Assembly (NCBI GenBank): GCA_013287095.1
Contig: JABDEJ010000058.1
Span: 1 to 14,963, forward strand
DNA length: 14,963 bases
Direction of reading: 5' to 3'
From: Bacteroidota bacterium
Lineage (GTDB): Bacteria; Bacteroidota; Bacteroidia; CAILMK01
Position 1 is the stretch's first letter; every line of letters begins with the position of its first letter. Made by a program: the position numbers and the translations under genes. Of this stretch, positions 9,313 through 14,963 are shown piece after piece. The notes under the pieces were generated by a model. It worked only from the letters and a program-made list of their open reading frames with translations. It did not search any database and was not told the origin of the DNA.

Positions 9313-10602
9313 ATGGAAATAACCAAATTATACGAAAAATTTATCCAAAACCCTGTTATTATACACGATTCGAGGAAGATAATCCCCGGATGCATTTATT
9401 GGGCCATAAGAGGAGAAAGGCTTGATGGTAATAGCTTTACAAGGCAAGCCCTGGATAATGGCGCTGCACTGGCGGTTATTGACAACCAGGACTATTTATT
9501 GGATGACAGATGTATCCTTGTAGAGGACAGCCTGGTAGCTTTGCAGGAATTGGCCAGGTTTCATCGCCGCAGCCTCGGTATCAAGGTAATGGCCATTGCA
9601 GGATCAAATGGAAAAACAACTACCAAAGAACTGATGAAAAGGGTGTTGAACGAAAAAATGAATACTTTCGCCACACCCGGGAATTATAACAACCATATCG
9701 GTTTGCCGTTGAGCATTTTACAAATTACAAAAGAACATAAAGCCGCTATCCTGGAACTTGGGGCCAACCATGCCGGGGAAAATGCATTTTTGTGTGAAAT
9801 AGCTGAACCTGATATGGGCATCGTTACCAATATTGGCAAGGATCACCTTGAAGGCTTTGGCGGAATTGATGGGGTAGAAAAGGCAAATATGGAATTGTTT
9901 GATTATTTAAAAAAACACGGGGGTACTGCTTTGGTAAACTTTGATGACGAACGAATTGTAAGAAATACGACCGGAATAAAAACAATAAGTTATGGAATGA
10001 ATGATGGAGCAGAAATTTCCGGCGAGATCATCTCTATGTTCCCAACTTTATCAGCAAAAATAAATGATTCGATCCAGGAGACATCTTACGAAGTTAATTC
10101 GCAACTTTTTGGAAGTGTAAACATGTATAATATCCTGGCAGCTTCGGCTTTAGGAAGCCTTTTTGAAATAGATCCCTGGCGTACTAAAAATGCCATTGAA
10201 AGTTATGTCCCCGAAAATAACCGTTCTCAGATCATTAAAAAAGATTCCAATATCTATATCCTCGATGCATATAACGCCAACCCAAGCAGCATGGCTCCGG
10301 CGGTAAAAGATTTTGCGGCTTATCCTGCTCAAAACAAGATTCTTATCCTGGGTGATATGTTCGAACTTGGCGAAGACGCCGAAAAAGAGCACAAAAGTAT
10401 TTTAGAATCAATTGAGTATAATAAATTCACTTCCGTAGCACTGGCAGGAAATAATTTTTATACATTTAAAAATAATTATAATGCCCATTTTTTTATAGAT
10501 ACGGAATCGCTAAAAAAATGGTTCATTGAGCAAAAATTTCAATACGCCGTCATCTATCTTAAAGGCTCCCGCGGCATGGCTTTAGAAACTATTTTAGATT
10601 AA
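9313..10602 (+). CDS. murF: UDP-N-acetylmuramoyl-tripeptide--D-alanyl-D-alanine ligase (MurF)
   Basis: MurF is a cytoplasmic enzyme that joins D-Ala-D-Ala to the UDP-MurNAc-tripeptide using ATP, the last soluble step of peptidoglycan precursor assembly. The 429-residue product has the Mur ligase layout: N-terminal substrate-binding domain (1-~90), ATP-binding P-loop AGSNGKTTTK at 96-105, the NYNNHIG segment at ~124-130, ELGANHAGE at 148-156, NIGKDHLEGFG at 173-183, and C-terminal domain motifs DAYNANP (318-324), GDMFELGE (347-354) and KGSRGM (417-422). Length is normal for the family. I chose ATG at 9313 because related proteins begin with an M-x-I-x-x-L-Y pattern; an in-frame ATG at 9289 would add eight unconserved residues and leave only 21 bp to the divergent gene. 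It stands alone here, without mur neighbours, and converges on the 97-aa gene. Confidence 0.96.
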   Translation: MEITKLYEKFIQNPVIIHDSRKIIPGCIYWAIRGERLDGNSFTRQALDNGAALAVIDNQDYLLDDRCILVEDSLVALQELARFHRRSLGIKVMAIAGSNGKTTTKELMKRVLNEKMNTFATPGNYNNHIGLPLSILQITKEHKAAILELGANHAGENAFLCEIAEPDMGIVTNIGKDHLEGFGGIDGVEKANMELFDYLKKHGGTALVNFDDERIVRNTTGIKTISYGMNDGAEISGEIISMFPTLSAKINDSIQETSYEVNSQLFGSVNMYNILAASALGSLFEIDPWRTKNAIESYVPENNRSQIIKKDSNIYILDAYNANPSSMAPAVKDFAAYPAQNKILILGDMFELGEDAEKEHKSILESIEYNKFTSVALAGNNFYTFKNNYNAHFFIDTESLKKWFIEQKFQYAVIYLKGSRGMALETILD

Positions 10603-10606
10603 GAAC

Positions 10607-10691
10607 AAAGAGTAAGAGGTAAAAAGTGAGGAGTAAGATGTATTCCGGGCAAATAAACTACTTACTTCTCACCTCTCACTTTTCACTCTTT
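10607..10691. repeat. Imperfect 31-bp inverted repeat built of 7-bp units, between convergent genes
   Basis: The arms at 10607-10637 and 10661-10691 match in 24 of 31 positions when one is reverse-complemented, and every mismatch is an A/G exchange. The spacer is 23 nt. Each arm has a 7-bp rhythm: AGT or GGT begins at 10611, 10618, 10625 and 10632 on the plus strand, and ACT or ACC at 10657, 10664, 10671, 10678 and 10685. It lies 4 bp after the murF stop and 6 bp before the end of the convergent 97-aa gene, so it could fold in transcripts from either side and may end both. There is no strong T-run, so a terminator role is only inferred. Confidence 0.75.
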
Positions 10692-10697
10692 AGAATT

Positions 10698-10991
10698 TTA
10701 TCTCCAATGGCCAGGCACCCATCTTGATCCGTTAGGCCCGTTTCTCCAATGGCCCCTTACCCATATAGATCCATGCGGAGGAATTTCCCAAAATCCGGGC
10801 AGCCATACATAAGCGCCACCGCGCCATCCCCATTCTCCTTCGTGCCAAAAATGCCTTCCACTGGGACGGGCACCTCTGACCTCCACTTCATCATGTCTTG
10901 GATGTTCTCTAACCCATTGCGCTTTAGCTCCGAATTGGGACAAAATGCCGATTCCTAAAATCAGCATGAACTTAAAAATGTTTTTCTTCAT
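10698..10991 (-). CDS. Secreted WxxGxW-repeat protein (97 aa)
   Basis: The first ~24 residues are a signal peptide (KKNIFKF, hydrophobic core, then AKAQ). No lipobox Cys is present, so the product should be periplasmic or exported rather than a lipoprotein. The mature part carries four WxxGxW motifs, at residues 49-54, 63-68, 77-82 and 91-96. Their spacing is exactly 14 residues, and the last ends one residue before the C-terminus. This matches the small YXWGXW/WXXGXW repeat family (Pfam PF12779), which has no settled function. The mature protein is rich in Trp, His, Arg and Gly and probably basic. It is a single gene, separated from the upstream pspC gene by a strong terminator. Its 5' region contains two perfect short inverted repeats. 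Reality as a gene is well supported by the signal peptide and the regular repeats. Confidence 0.85.
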   Translation of the reverse strand: MKKNIFKFMLILGIGILSQFGAKAQWVREHPRHDEVEVRGARPSGRHFWHEGEWGWRGGAYVWLPGFWEIPPHGSIWVRGHWRNGPNGSRWVPGHWR

Positions 10992-11025
10992 GTTAGGTTA
11001 AATTTAATTTGAAGTTAAGACACTT

Positions 11026-11053
11026 GTTTTTCAATTTTGTTTAATTGAAAAAC
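11026..11053. repeat. Perfect 11-bp inverted repeat upstream of the WxxGxW gene
   Basis: Arms 11026-11036 and 11043-11053 (GTTTTTCAATT and its reverse complement) flank a 6-nt spacer. It lies 35 bp upstream of the start codon of the 97-aa gene. On the minus strand no T-run follows, so it is a better candidate for an operator or 5'-UTR stem-loop than for a terminator. Confidence 0.6.
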
Positions 11054-11069
11054 GAAATTCAGATTTCGT
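11052..11069. repeat. Perfect 7-bp inverted repeat with 4-nt loop
   Basis: ACGAAAT at 11052-11058 and ATTTCGT at 11063-11069 enclose TCAG. It abuts the preceding 11-bp inverted repeat and shares two bases with it, so the two would form adjacent stems or a compound operator in front of the 97-aa gene. Confidence 0.5.
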
Positions 11070-11100
11070 GCCAAAAAGATAAACAGGCTGAACCAAACAA

Positions 11101-11143
11101 AAAAACAATCAATTAATTTGCTTATAATTAATTGATTGTTTTT
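11101..11143 (-). terminator. Rho-independent terminator after the padR-pspC operon (bidirectional form)
   Basis: A perfect 18-bp stem (11101-11118 with 11126-11143) closes a 7-nt loop (TGCTTAT). Read on the minus strand it is followed by a run of seven T, and it begins 32 bp after the pspC stop codon. The stem is AT-rich, but its length and perfect pairing compensate. The plus strand ends in five T, so it could also stop antisense transcription. Confidence 0.8.
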
Positions 11144-11175
11144 AACTTAACGCGAAAATATTTTATTCAAAAACC

Positions 11176-12834
11176 TTAGTTATTCCAGCGCCATTCCCAC
11201 TTGTTGTGGTGCGAATGTGTGTGAACAGGGCTTTTATTCCAGTCGTGCTGGTCACTTCCGCAGTCAAGACAGGTAAGTCCATCCTGCTTCATCATCCAGA
11301 TATGCGAAGGCATTTCGTCATCATCCATATCCTGAACATTGTCAATATCATAGATAATATCACCCATATTCCTTCTCATCCTGATAACGGTCCCTTCCGG
11401 TATCTGCAAATCAAGGCGAACATTCTGGCCATGCCATTTATCATCTTTTGGTATCCGGAAAGCTTCATTAAAAAGAAGCAGGGAATCAGCCTGTGTATAA
11501 TTGTATTTTATAGATTCAGATAGTGTCATAGCGTCCCTTACTGATTTTCCTCTCGATTTATAAGATTTTTCAAGCCTGATATTATGATCATCAGACCTGG
11601 TAATATTCAAAGAAACAAGTCCCACACGGCTGGTATCATTGGAGTTCTGAATGCGGCCCCATAATCTGCTCAGGTCCATCCATCCATTTCCATGAAATTC
11701 TTTAATTTCAGAAGCGTATCCGTTTGCATTTAAGTATAATGTATCATGTGCTGGTTTCTTTAAGACATCAGTTGTGCTGTAAGAATAAGACGACCTGAAA
11801 CCCGATGAATTTCCAAATACAAGGACCAAAAGGGCGACAAATACCAATACCCAGATGAAACTTAAAAAACCATTTCTATGCCTGCCACGATAGCCGCTCA
11901 TATATCGAAGACTGCGGAACATTAACCAAAGAAAGGGTAAGCCGATCAATACCAATATCAGAATGAATACGATGGAGGCCGTATGGGCATCATGGAAAAA
12001 ATCTAAAAAAAACACGGGTACCGCAAAACCAACAATCCCTGTCAACCCAAATACCACAGATAACAAGGCGATAATGACCCCCGCACTTATCAGGATAAAT
12101 ATGGCACTAAAAAGCCAGGCAAATGCATGAAAAAGACCACGTAATCCCCCTTCGAGTCCTTCAAACAGGCCATGGAAAAAGTTATTGGCTTTGCTTCCAA
12201 AATCCTTTTTGTCAAACTTGCTGAATTCTTTGTCAATCCTTTGCTTTAAGGCATCCAGGTTTTCGGTTACGGTTTTCTCAATGTTGGAAATATTCACCCT
12301 TTCCCCACGCATTTCAAGCTTTTCAGAAGGTGTGGTTGCTTTAGGGATTATAATCCATAAAACAATATAAATGAGTAACCCTGTACCAAAACCAAAAAAT
12401 ACGGCCACAAAAAGCAATCGTATCCATACCGGATCAATACCCAGGTATTCGCTCATGCCACTACAAACCCCGCCAATGATCTTGTTGTCAGGATCCCGGT
12501 ACATTCTCTTTCCGGGGTTGAAATTATAGGAATCGCTCCAATTGTAGGACTTTGATTTGGATCCCGAATCTGCATCATCCATGTCCTCAGGCTTGCCCAT
12601 GGTGACTATCACCTGTTGTACATTGGCCATGGAAACGGCTTCGCTTCGGTCTTTTATCATTTCAGTTAGCATTTCTGCAATGCGCGCTTCGATATCGGCA
12701 AGTATTTCCCCACCTCCTTCGTTGTTTCTGAAATGCTGTTTGAGCGATTCCAGGTACCTGTCCAAAACAACGAATGCTTCTTCATCAATATGAAAAATCA
12801 TGCCGTTGATGTTGATGTTAATTACCTTGTTCAT
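11176..12834 (-). CDS. PspC-domain multi-pass membrane protein, partner of PadR (552 aa)
   Basis: Domains in order: an N-terminal segment (~1-88) with a short beta start (INININGMIFHI) and an acidic helical part; a PspC domain at ~110-168 (MYRDPDNKIIGGVCSGMSEYLGI..) whose membrane helix is ~137-163; a charged helical linker (~180-230); four further hydrophobic helices at ~232-262, 263-280, 285-307 and 322-341; and an extramembrane C-terminal part (~342-552) that looks beta-rich. The tail is unusual: CLDC at 522-525, then six His, four of them at 538-543, and a Trp-rich end. PspC-type proteins sense or respond to envelope stress. This long form with a padR gene in front is a recurring Bacteroidota arrangement (family knowledge). 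It starts 6 bp after padR, so the two are cotranscribed. It is much longer than the ~70-120-aa proteobacterial PspC. Signal and partners are unknown. Confidence 0.9.
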   Translation of the reverse strand: MNKVINININGMIFHIDEEAFVVLDRYLESLKQHFRNNEGGGEILADIEARIAEMLTEMIKDRSEAVSMANVQQVIVTMGKPEDMDDADSGSKSKSYNWSDSYNFNPGKRMYRDPDNKIIGGVCSGMSEYLGIDPVWIRLLFVAVFFGFGTGLLIYIVLWIIIPKATTPSEKLEMRGERVNISNIEKTVTENLDALKQRIDKEFSKFDKKDFGSKANNFFHGLFEGLEGGLRGLFHAFAWLFSAIFILISAGVIIALLSVVFGLTGIVGFAVPVFFLDFFHDAHTASIVFILILVLIGLPFLWLMFRSLRYMSGYRGRHRNGFLSFIWVLVFVALLVLVFGNSSGFRSSYSYSTTDVLKKPAHDTLYLNANGYASEIKEFHGNGWMDLSRLWGRIQNSNDTSRVGLVSLNITRSDDHNIRLEKSYKSRGKSVRDAMTLSESIKYNYTQADSLLLFNEAFRIPKDDKWHGQNVRLDLQIPEGTVIRMRRNMGDIIYDIDNVQDMDDDEMPSHIWMMKQDGLTCLDCGSDQHDWNKSPVHTHSHHNKWEWRWNN

Positions 12835-12840
12835 TGTTTA

Positions 12841-13176
12841 TTATTTAGAATTTTTTCCTGTGGTGATGTTTACAGATTGTACAAGTTCTTCCCATGTGAC
12901 ATGGAGTTCATCCAAAAACTCCTTGCCTTCGTCAGTCAGGGTATAATATTTCCGTGGTGGCCCTGAAACCGATTCAATCCAGCGATATCCAAGCAGCCCC
13001 GAATTTTTGAGCCTGGTGAGCAATGGATAAAGGGTTCCTTCTACCACTAAAAGCTTTGCATCTTTCATTTTGTCTATAATGTCAGATGCATAGATCTCAT
13101 TGCCGGCAATAATAGCGAGAATACAATATTCCAGTACGCCTTTGCGCATCTGGGCTTTGGTGTTTTCAGCATTCAT
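12841..13176 (-). CDS. PadR-family transcriptional regulator (111 aa)
   Basis: A single winged-helix domain covers ~10-85: MRKGVLEYCILAIIAG at the first helix, GTLYPLLTRLKNSGLL at 47-62 (the family signature through the recognition helix), and GPPRKYYTLTDEG at 72-84 (the wing). The C-terminal helix is short, which places it among the compact ~110-aa PadR proteins that act as dimeric repressors. It is the first gene of the padR-pspC operon. A promoter with a twin-palindrome operator sits directly upstream, which suggests autorepression (inference). The start at 13176 keeps the usual NTKAQMRKG leader of relatives but lies only 4 bp after the predicted -7 element, so the mRNA may be leaderless. 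What ligand relieves repression cannot be read from the sequence. Confidence 0.93.
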   Translation of the reverse strand: MNAENTKAQMRKGVLEYCILAIIAGNEIYASDIIDKMKDAKLLVVEGTLYPLLTRLKNSGLLGYRWIESVSGPPRKYYTLTDEGKEFLDELHVTWEELVQSVNITTGKNSK

Positions 13177-13180
13177 GGGA

Positions 13181-13211
13181 CAAAGGTAAATACTTTTATA
13201 GTACTATGCAA
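13181..13211 (-). promoter_or_regulatory. Bacteroidota-type promoter of padR-pspC
   Basis: On the minus strand the -7 element TACCTTTG (13188-13181) fits TAnnTTTG exactly. A TTG (13211-13209) stands 20 nt upstream as the -33 element, within the usual 19-21 nt. The transcription start would fall about 4-5 nt past the -7 element, at or next to the padR ATG (13176). Confidence 0.75.
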
Positions 13212-13226
13212 TACATAGTACTATAA
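13196..13226. promoter_or_regulatory. Candidate PadR operator: twin palindrome covering the -33 element
   Basis: A perfect 13-bp inverted repeat (13196-13208 and 13214-13226) has a 5-bp spacer. Each arm also contains a complete 10-bp palindrome, ATAGTACTAT (13198-13207 and 13215-13224), with centres 17 bp apart. The spacer holds the -33 TTG of the padR promoter, so a bound protein would block RNA polymerase. The position fits autorepression by the PadR protein encoded next to it. Binding is inferred. Confidence 0.7.
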
Positions 13227-13330
13227 TTTTTGAAAATATTTTTAGGGGTTGGCATATAATATTGATTTACTTTAAATTAAAATGAGAAGAAAAGTTTGGG
13301 AGATTGGAGCAAAATAGGGTTATAGCCGGA

Positions 13331-13434
13331 AAGTTGGCAACTTTTTAAAAGTTGTCAACTTTGGAATTAGACGCGAAAATTGGACACGATAAGTTGACAA
13401 CTTTCCAGAAGTTAACAACTTTGAAAATTGACGC
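13331..13434. repeat. Two 44-bp direct repeats, 60 bp apart, each with two AAGTTGnCAACTT-like palindromes
   Basis: Copies at 13331-13374 and 13391-13434 agree in 35 of 44 positions, and both end in GACGC. Each holds two palindromic cores: AAAGTTGGCAACTTT (13330-13344), AAAGTTGTCAACTTT (13348-13362), AAGTTGACAACTT (13391-13403) and a decayed AAGTTAACAACTT (13409-13421). Centres are 18 bp apart within a copy. They may be operators for an unknown dimeric protein or interspersed palindromic repeats; which one cannot be told here. Confidence 0.75.
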
Positions 13435-13435
13435 T

Positions 13436-13463
13436 ATCCTTAGCCTCGGGGCTAAGGATTTTT
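13436..13463 (+). terminator. Rho-independent-type terminator with no annotated plus-strand gene upstream
   Basis: A perfect 10-bp stem, ATCCTTAGCC (13436-13445) with GGCTAAGGAT (13450-13459), closes a 4-nt loop and runs into five T on the plus strand (13459-13463). On the minus strand it lacks a T-run, so it does not suit the exporter transcript. It immediately follows the second 44-bp repeat. Confidence 0.55.
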
Positions 13464-13469
13464 AAACTT

Positions 13470-13484
13470 GCAGCCTCCGGCTGC
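13470..13484. repeat. Short GC-rich hairpin
   Basis: GCAGCC (13470-13475) and GGCTGC (13479-13484) enclose TCC. It lies 6 bp beyond the terminator-like hairpin, and flanking TT/AA bases could extend the stem past a one-base bulge. No role is assigned. Confidence 0.4.
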
Positions 13485-13632
13485 CAATTATAAGTAAATT
13501 ATCAAATGCGAGCTACGAAATGGGCAGCCACAGACTGGAGGATTTGTGAATGGTTAAAAAGGGCATTTTTGGAGATTTATCAATAGGAAAGCAATGGGAA
13601 AGGGGTTTGGGCGGCATTTAATCATCTCCCTG

Positions 13633-13648
13633 CCCTCTTCGAAGAGGG
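13633..13648. repeat. Perfect 16-bp palindrome CCCTCTTCGAAGAGGG
   Basis: The palindrome is fully self-complementary with no spacer. Adjoining bases (CTCCC at 13626-13630 and GGGAG at 13646-13650) add further pairing options. It may be a remnant of an interspersed palindromic element or the 3' stem of the exporter transcript; no T-run follows on either strand. Confidence 0.5.
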
Positions 13649-13674
13649 AGCTGACGCCAGAAAGTTTGCAATCG

Positions 13675-13751
13675 CTACTTCTTACTTCTTACTTCTCACA
13701 TCTCACTCTCGCTACTGTTGACTCTTGACTGTTGACTGATAACTGATGATT
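13675..13751. repeat. 7-bp-periodic degenerate repeat array
   Basis: About eleven heptads run in a row: CTACTTC, TTACTTC twice, TCACATC, TCACTCT, CGCTACT, GTTGACT, CTTGACT, GTTGACT, GATAACT, GATGATT. ACT triplets begin at 13677, 13684, 13691, 13705, 13714, 13721, 13728, 13735 and 13742. The step is always 7 bp, except for one 9-bp shift between the CTTACTT-like and TTGACT-like halves. The array ends within the exporter's stop codon (13750-13752). Confidence 0.8.
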
Positions 13752-14963
13752 AATGCGCCGCGGACAGATCTGCGTTTGGCTTGTCTTTCGGAGTTTTTTG
13801 CAGGGCAAGCAATGGTACGCAACATAATAAGAACAATCCTACGACAAAGAATGCATCCATATATGACAATAAAGCTACCTGCCTGGATAATACCCCTTCC
13901 ATAGCGGCGTTTGCCATTTTTGAAGCAACGGTAGGCGAATATCCTTTCGAAAGAAACCCGGCAGTAAAAGACGATAATCGCTGCTGAACGGAGTTATTAA
14001 AAATATTAAAGTTACCAAGCAAGATACCTCTGTGATATGCAACTCTACGTGCGATAAATGTAGTCATGAGAGCGACACCAAACGAACCGCCAAGCTGGCG
14101 CATCATATTATTGATCCCCGCTCCCTGTGCTATGTCTTTGGGCGGCAAAGGAGATAGCGCAAGTGTGGTAAGAGGTACGAAAAGCAAACTTAACCCAACC
14201 CCTCTGATAATGAGAGGAACAAAGAAGTCCCTTTCTCCCGACTGAAGCGATGATTTAGACAACAAAAACATGGATACAAAAAACAAGGTAAACCCTACTC
14301 CTGCCATAATCTGGGGAGGGAATTTCTTTTTCATTAATATCCCCACAAAAGGCATCATGCATATTGTGGCCAGACTCCCGGGCATCAGCAATAAACCAGT
14401 CTGCTGGGCTGTAAAGCCTAATAGCTGCTGCGCAAAAATCGGAAAGGCGAATACCGATCCAAACAATCCGAGACCGAGTATAAAGGTAAACATGGCTCCG
14501 ACCATCAACGATCGGTTTCCGAGCACCCTGAAATTGACAATGGGGAATTCGACACTGAACTCCCGCCAAATAAATCCAACGATTCCGGTAACTGCTGTGA
14601 AAGCAAGTAAGCTTATATATGGTGTTGCAAACCAGTCCTCAGTTTGTCCGCGCTCCAAAAAGGTTTGCAGCGAACCGAGACCTATGACAAGGAGCGCTAT
14701 TCCAAACCAGTCGTTTTTCCCAATTTTCATATTATGAAGCGAGTCCTTAATAAAAGTCAGGGTCATAAATGCCGCAAACAATCCCAGTGGAATGTTCACG
14801 AAGAATATCCATCTCCATCCGAAATTATCTGTAATATATCCACCCAGAGTTGGGCCAATGGTAGGGCCAACTACCACACCAATGCCGAAAAGTGCCGTTG
14901 CCATACCTGCTTCCTCTTTTGGGAAGGTCTCAAACAATATCGCCTGAGATGTGGAAAGCAAAG
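13750..14963 (-). CDS. DHA2-family (EmrB/QacA-type) drug:H+ antiporter, 5' end cut by the window edge
   Basis: The frame is open to the right edge, so the N-terminus, probably ~110 residues with the first helices, lies outside; the apparent TTG start at 14961 is an internal Leu. About 403 residues are visible. Antiporter motif C is clear at visible residues ~27-41 (IGVVVGPTIGPTLGG), followed by GWRWIFFVNIPLG, both typical of the 14-helix DHA2 branch. Later hydrophobic helices alternate with short charged loops (KKKFPPQ), and the protein ends in a hydrophilic tail (PKDKPNADLSAAH). Such proteins export drugs or other amphiphiles using the proton gradient, in many bacteria together with an EmrA-like fusion protein and an outer-membrane TolC-type channel. 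Those genes would lie upstream, outside the window. Nothing follows it in the same direction for 573 bp, so it ends its operon. Confidence 0.92.
   Translation of the reverse strand, partial: LLSTSQAILFETFPKEEAGMATALFGIGVVVGPTIGPTLGGYITDNFGWRWIFFVNIPLGLFAAFMTLTFIKDSLHNMKIGKNDWFGIALLVIGLGSLQTFLERGQTEDWFATPYISLLAFTAVTGIVGFIWREFSVEFPIVNFRVLGNRSLMVGAMFTFILGLGLFGSVFAFPIFAQQLLGFTAQQTGLLLMPGSLATICMMPFVGILMKKKFPPQIMAGVGFTLFFVSMFLLSKSSLQSGERDFFVPLIIRGVGLSLLFVPLTTLALSPLPPKDIAQGAGINNMMRQLGGSFGVALMTTFIARRVAYHRGILLGNFNIFNNSVQQRLSSFTAGFLSKGYSPTVASKMANAAMEGVLSRQVALLSYMDAFFVVGLFLLCCVPLLALQKTPKDKPNADLSAAH

Larger units (their letters stand above)
13177..13749. other. 573-bp repeat-rich intergenic region without a gene
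   Basis: No open frame of note lies here; ATGs such as those at 13281 and 13507 are followed by stops within about a dozen codons. From the padR side it holds the padR promoter and operator (13181-13226), an AT-rich stretch without visible structure (13227-13329), two 44-bp repeats (13331-13434), a terminator-like hairpin (13436-13463), a small GC hairpin (13470-13484), a stretch with nothing recognised (13485-13632), a 16-bp palindrome (13633-13648) and a 7-bp-periodic array (13675-13751) that runs into the stop codon of the exporter gene. Confidence 0.8.

Noticed and set aside
347..9425. Many plus-strand open frames of 60-137 codons opposite the propeller genes (for example 7600-7995 and 3940-4353)
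   Set aside because: They are antisense shadows. The minus strand reads as continuous proteins with signal peptides, repeat motifs and sorting tails, while the plus frames show no family motif, are mutually overlapping and lack plausible starts.
13222..13227. TATAAT on the plus strand inside the padR operator, as a divergent promoter
   Set aside because: Bacteroidota primary sigma factors use TAnnTTTG. The match follows from the AT-rich palindrome, and no plus-strand gene follows.
13331..13434. CRISPR array
   Set aside because: There are only two imperfect copies (35 of 44 positions), one 16-bp interval between them, and no cas genes nearby.
14961..14963. TTG at 14961 as the start of the exporter
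   Set aside because: The following residues match the interior of DHA2 transporters just before motif C. The true start lies past the window edge.

Overview
The window is a piece of a Bacteroidota chromosome, probably from the Chitinophagales/Sphingobacteriales side of the phylum. Three signs point there: four large secreted proteins of which the three complete ones end in a type A type IX secretion (T9SS) sorting domain; a near-perfect Bacteroidota-type promoter (TTG, 20 nt, TAnnTTTG) before the padR gene; and start codons without a Shine-Dalgarno sequence. The species cannot be named from the sequence.

Layout. Positions 1-9267 (minus strand) hold four consecutive paralogous genes for exported FG-GAP/VCBS-type beta-propeller proteins, separated by 8-15 bp and so very likely one operon. 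In transcription order they are 834 aa, 838 aa, 814 aa and a fourth cut by the left window edge (588 residues visible). The first two form one close pair and the last two another, so the array looks like the result of stepwise duplication. Divergently, 45 bp away, lies murF (9313-10602, plus), a peptidoglycan-precursor ligase. Convergent to murF is a gene for a 97-aa secreted protein made of four WxxGxW repeats with an exact 14-residue period (10698-10991, minus). A terminator-type hairpin (11101-11143) separates it from a padR-pspC pair (11176-13176, minus): a PadR-family repressor and a 552-aa PspC-domain membrane protein, with a strong candidate operator lying across the padR promoter. A 573-bp intergenic region (13177-13749) full of repeats follows. 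The right end holds a 5'-truncated DHA2/EmrB-type drug exporter (13750-14963, minus).

How it fits together. Most of the window concerns the cell envelope: secreted surface propellers, wall-precursor synthesis, an envelope-stress-type PspC module and a multidrug pump. Apart from the propeller array and the padR-pspC pair, I see no sign that the genes form one pathway. The parts least explained by standard annotation are the four-copy propeller array, the twin-palindrome operator on a promoter that appears to give a leaderless padR mRNA, and the intergenic repeats: 7-bp-periodic arrays at two loci and a 60-bp-spaced pair of palindrome doublets ending at an orphan terminator.
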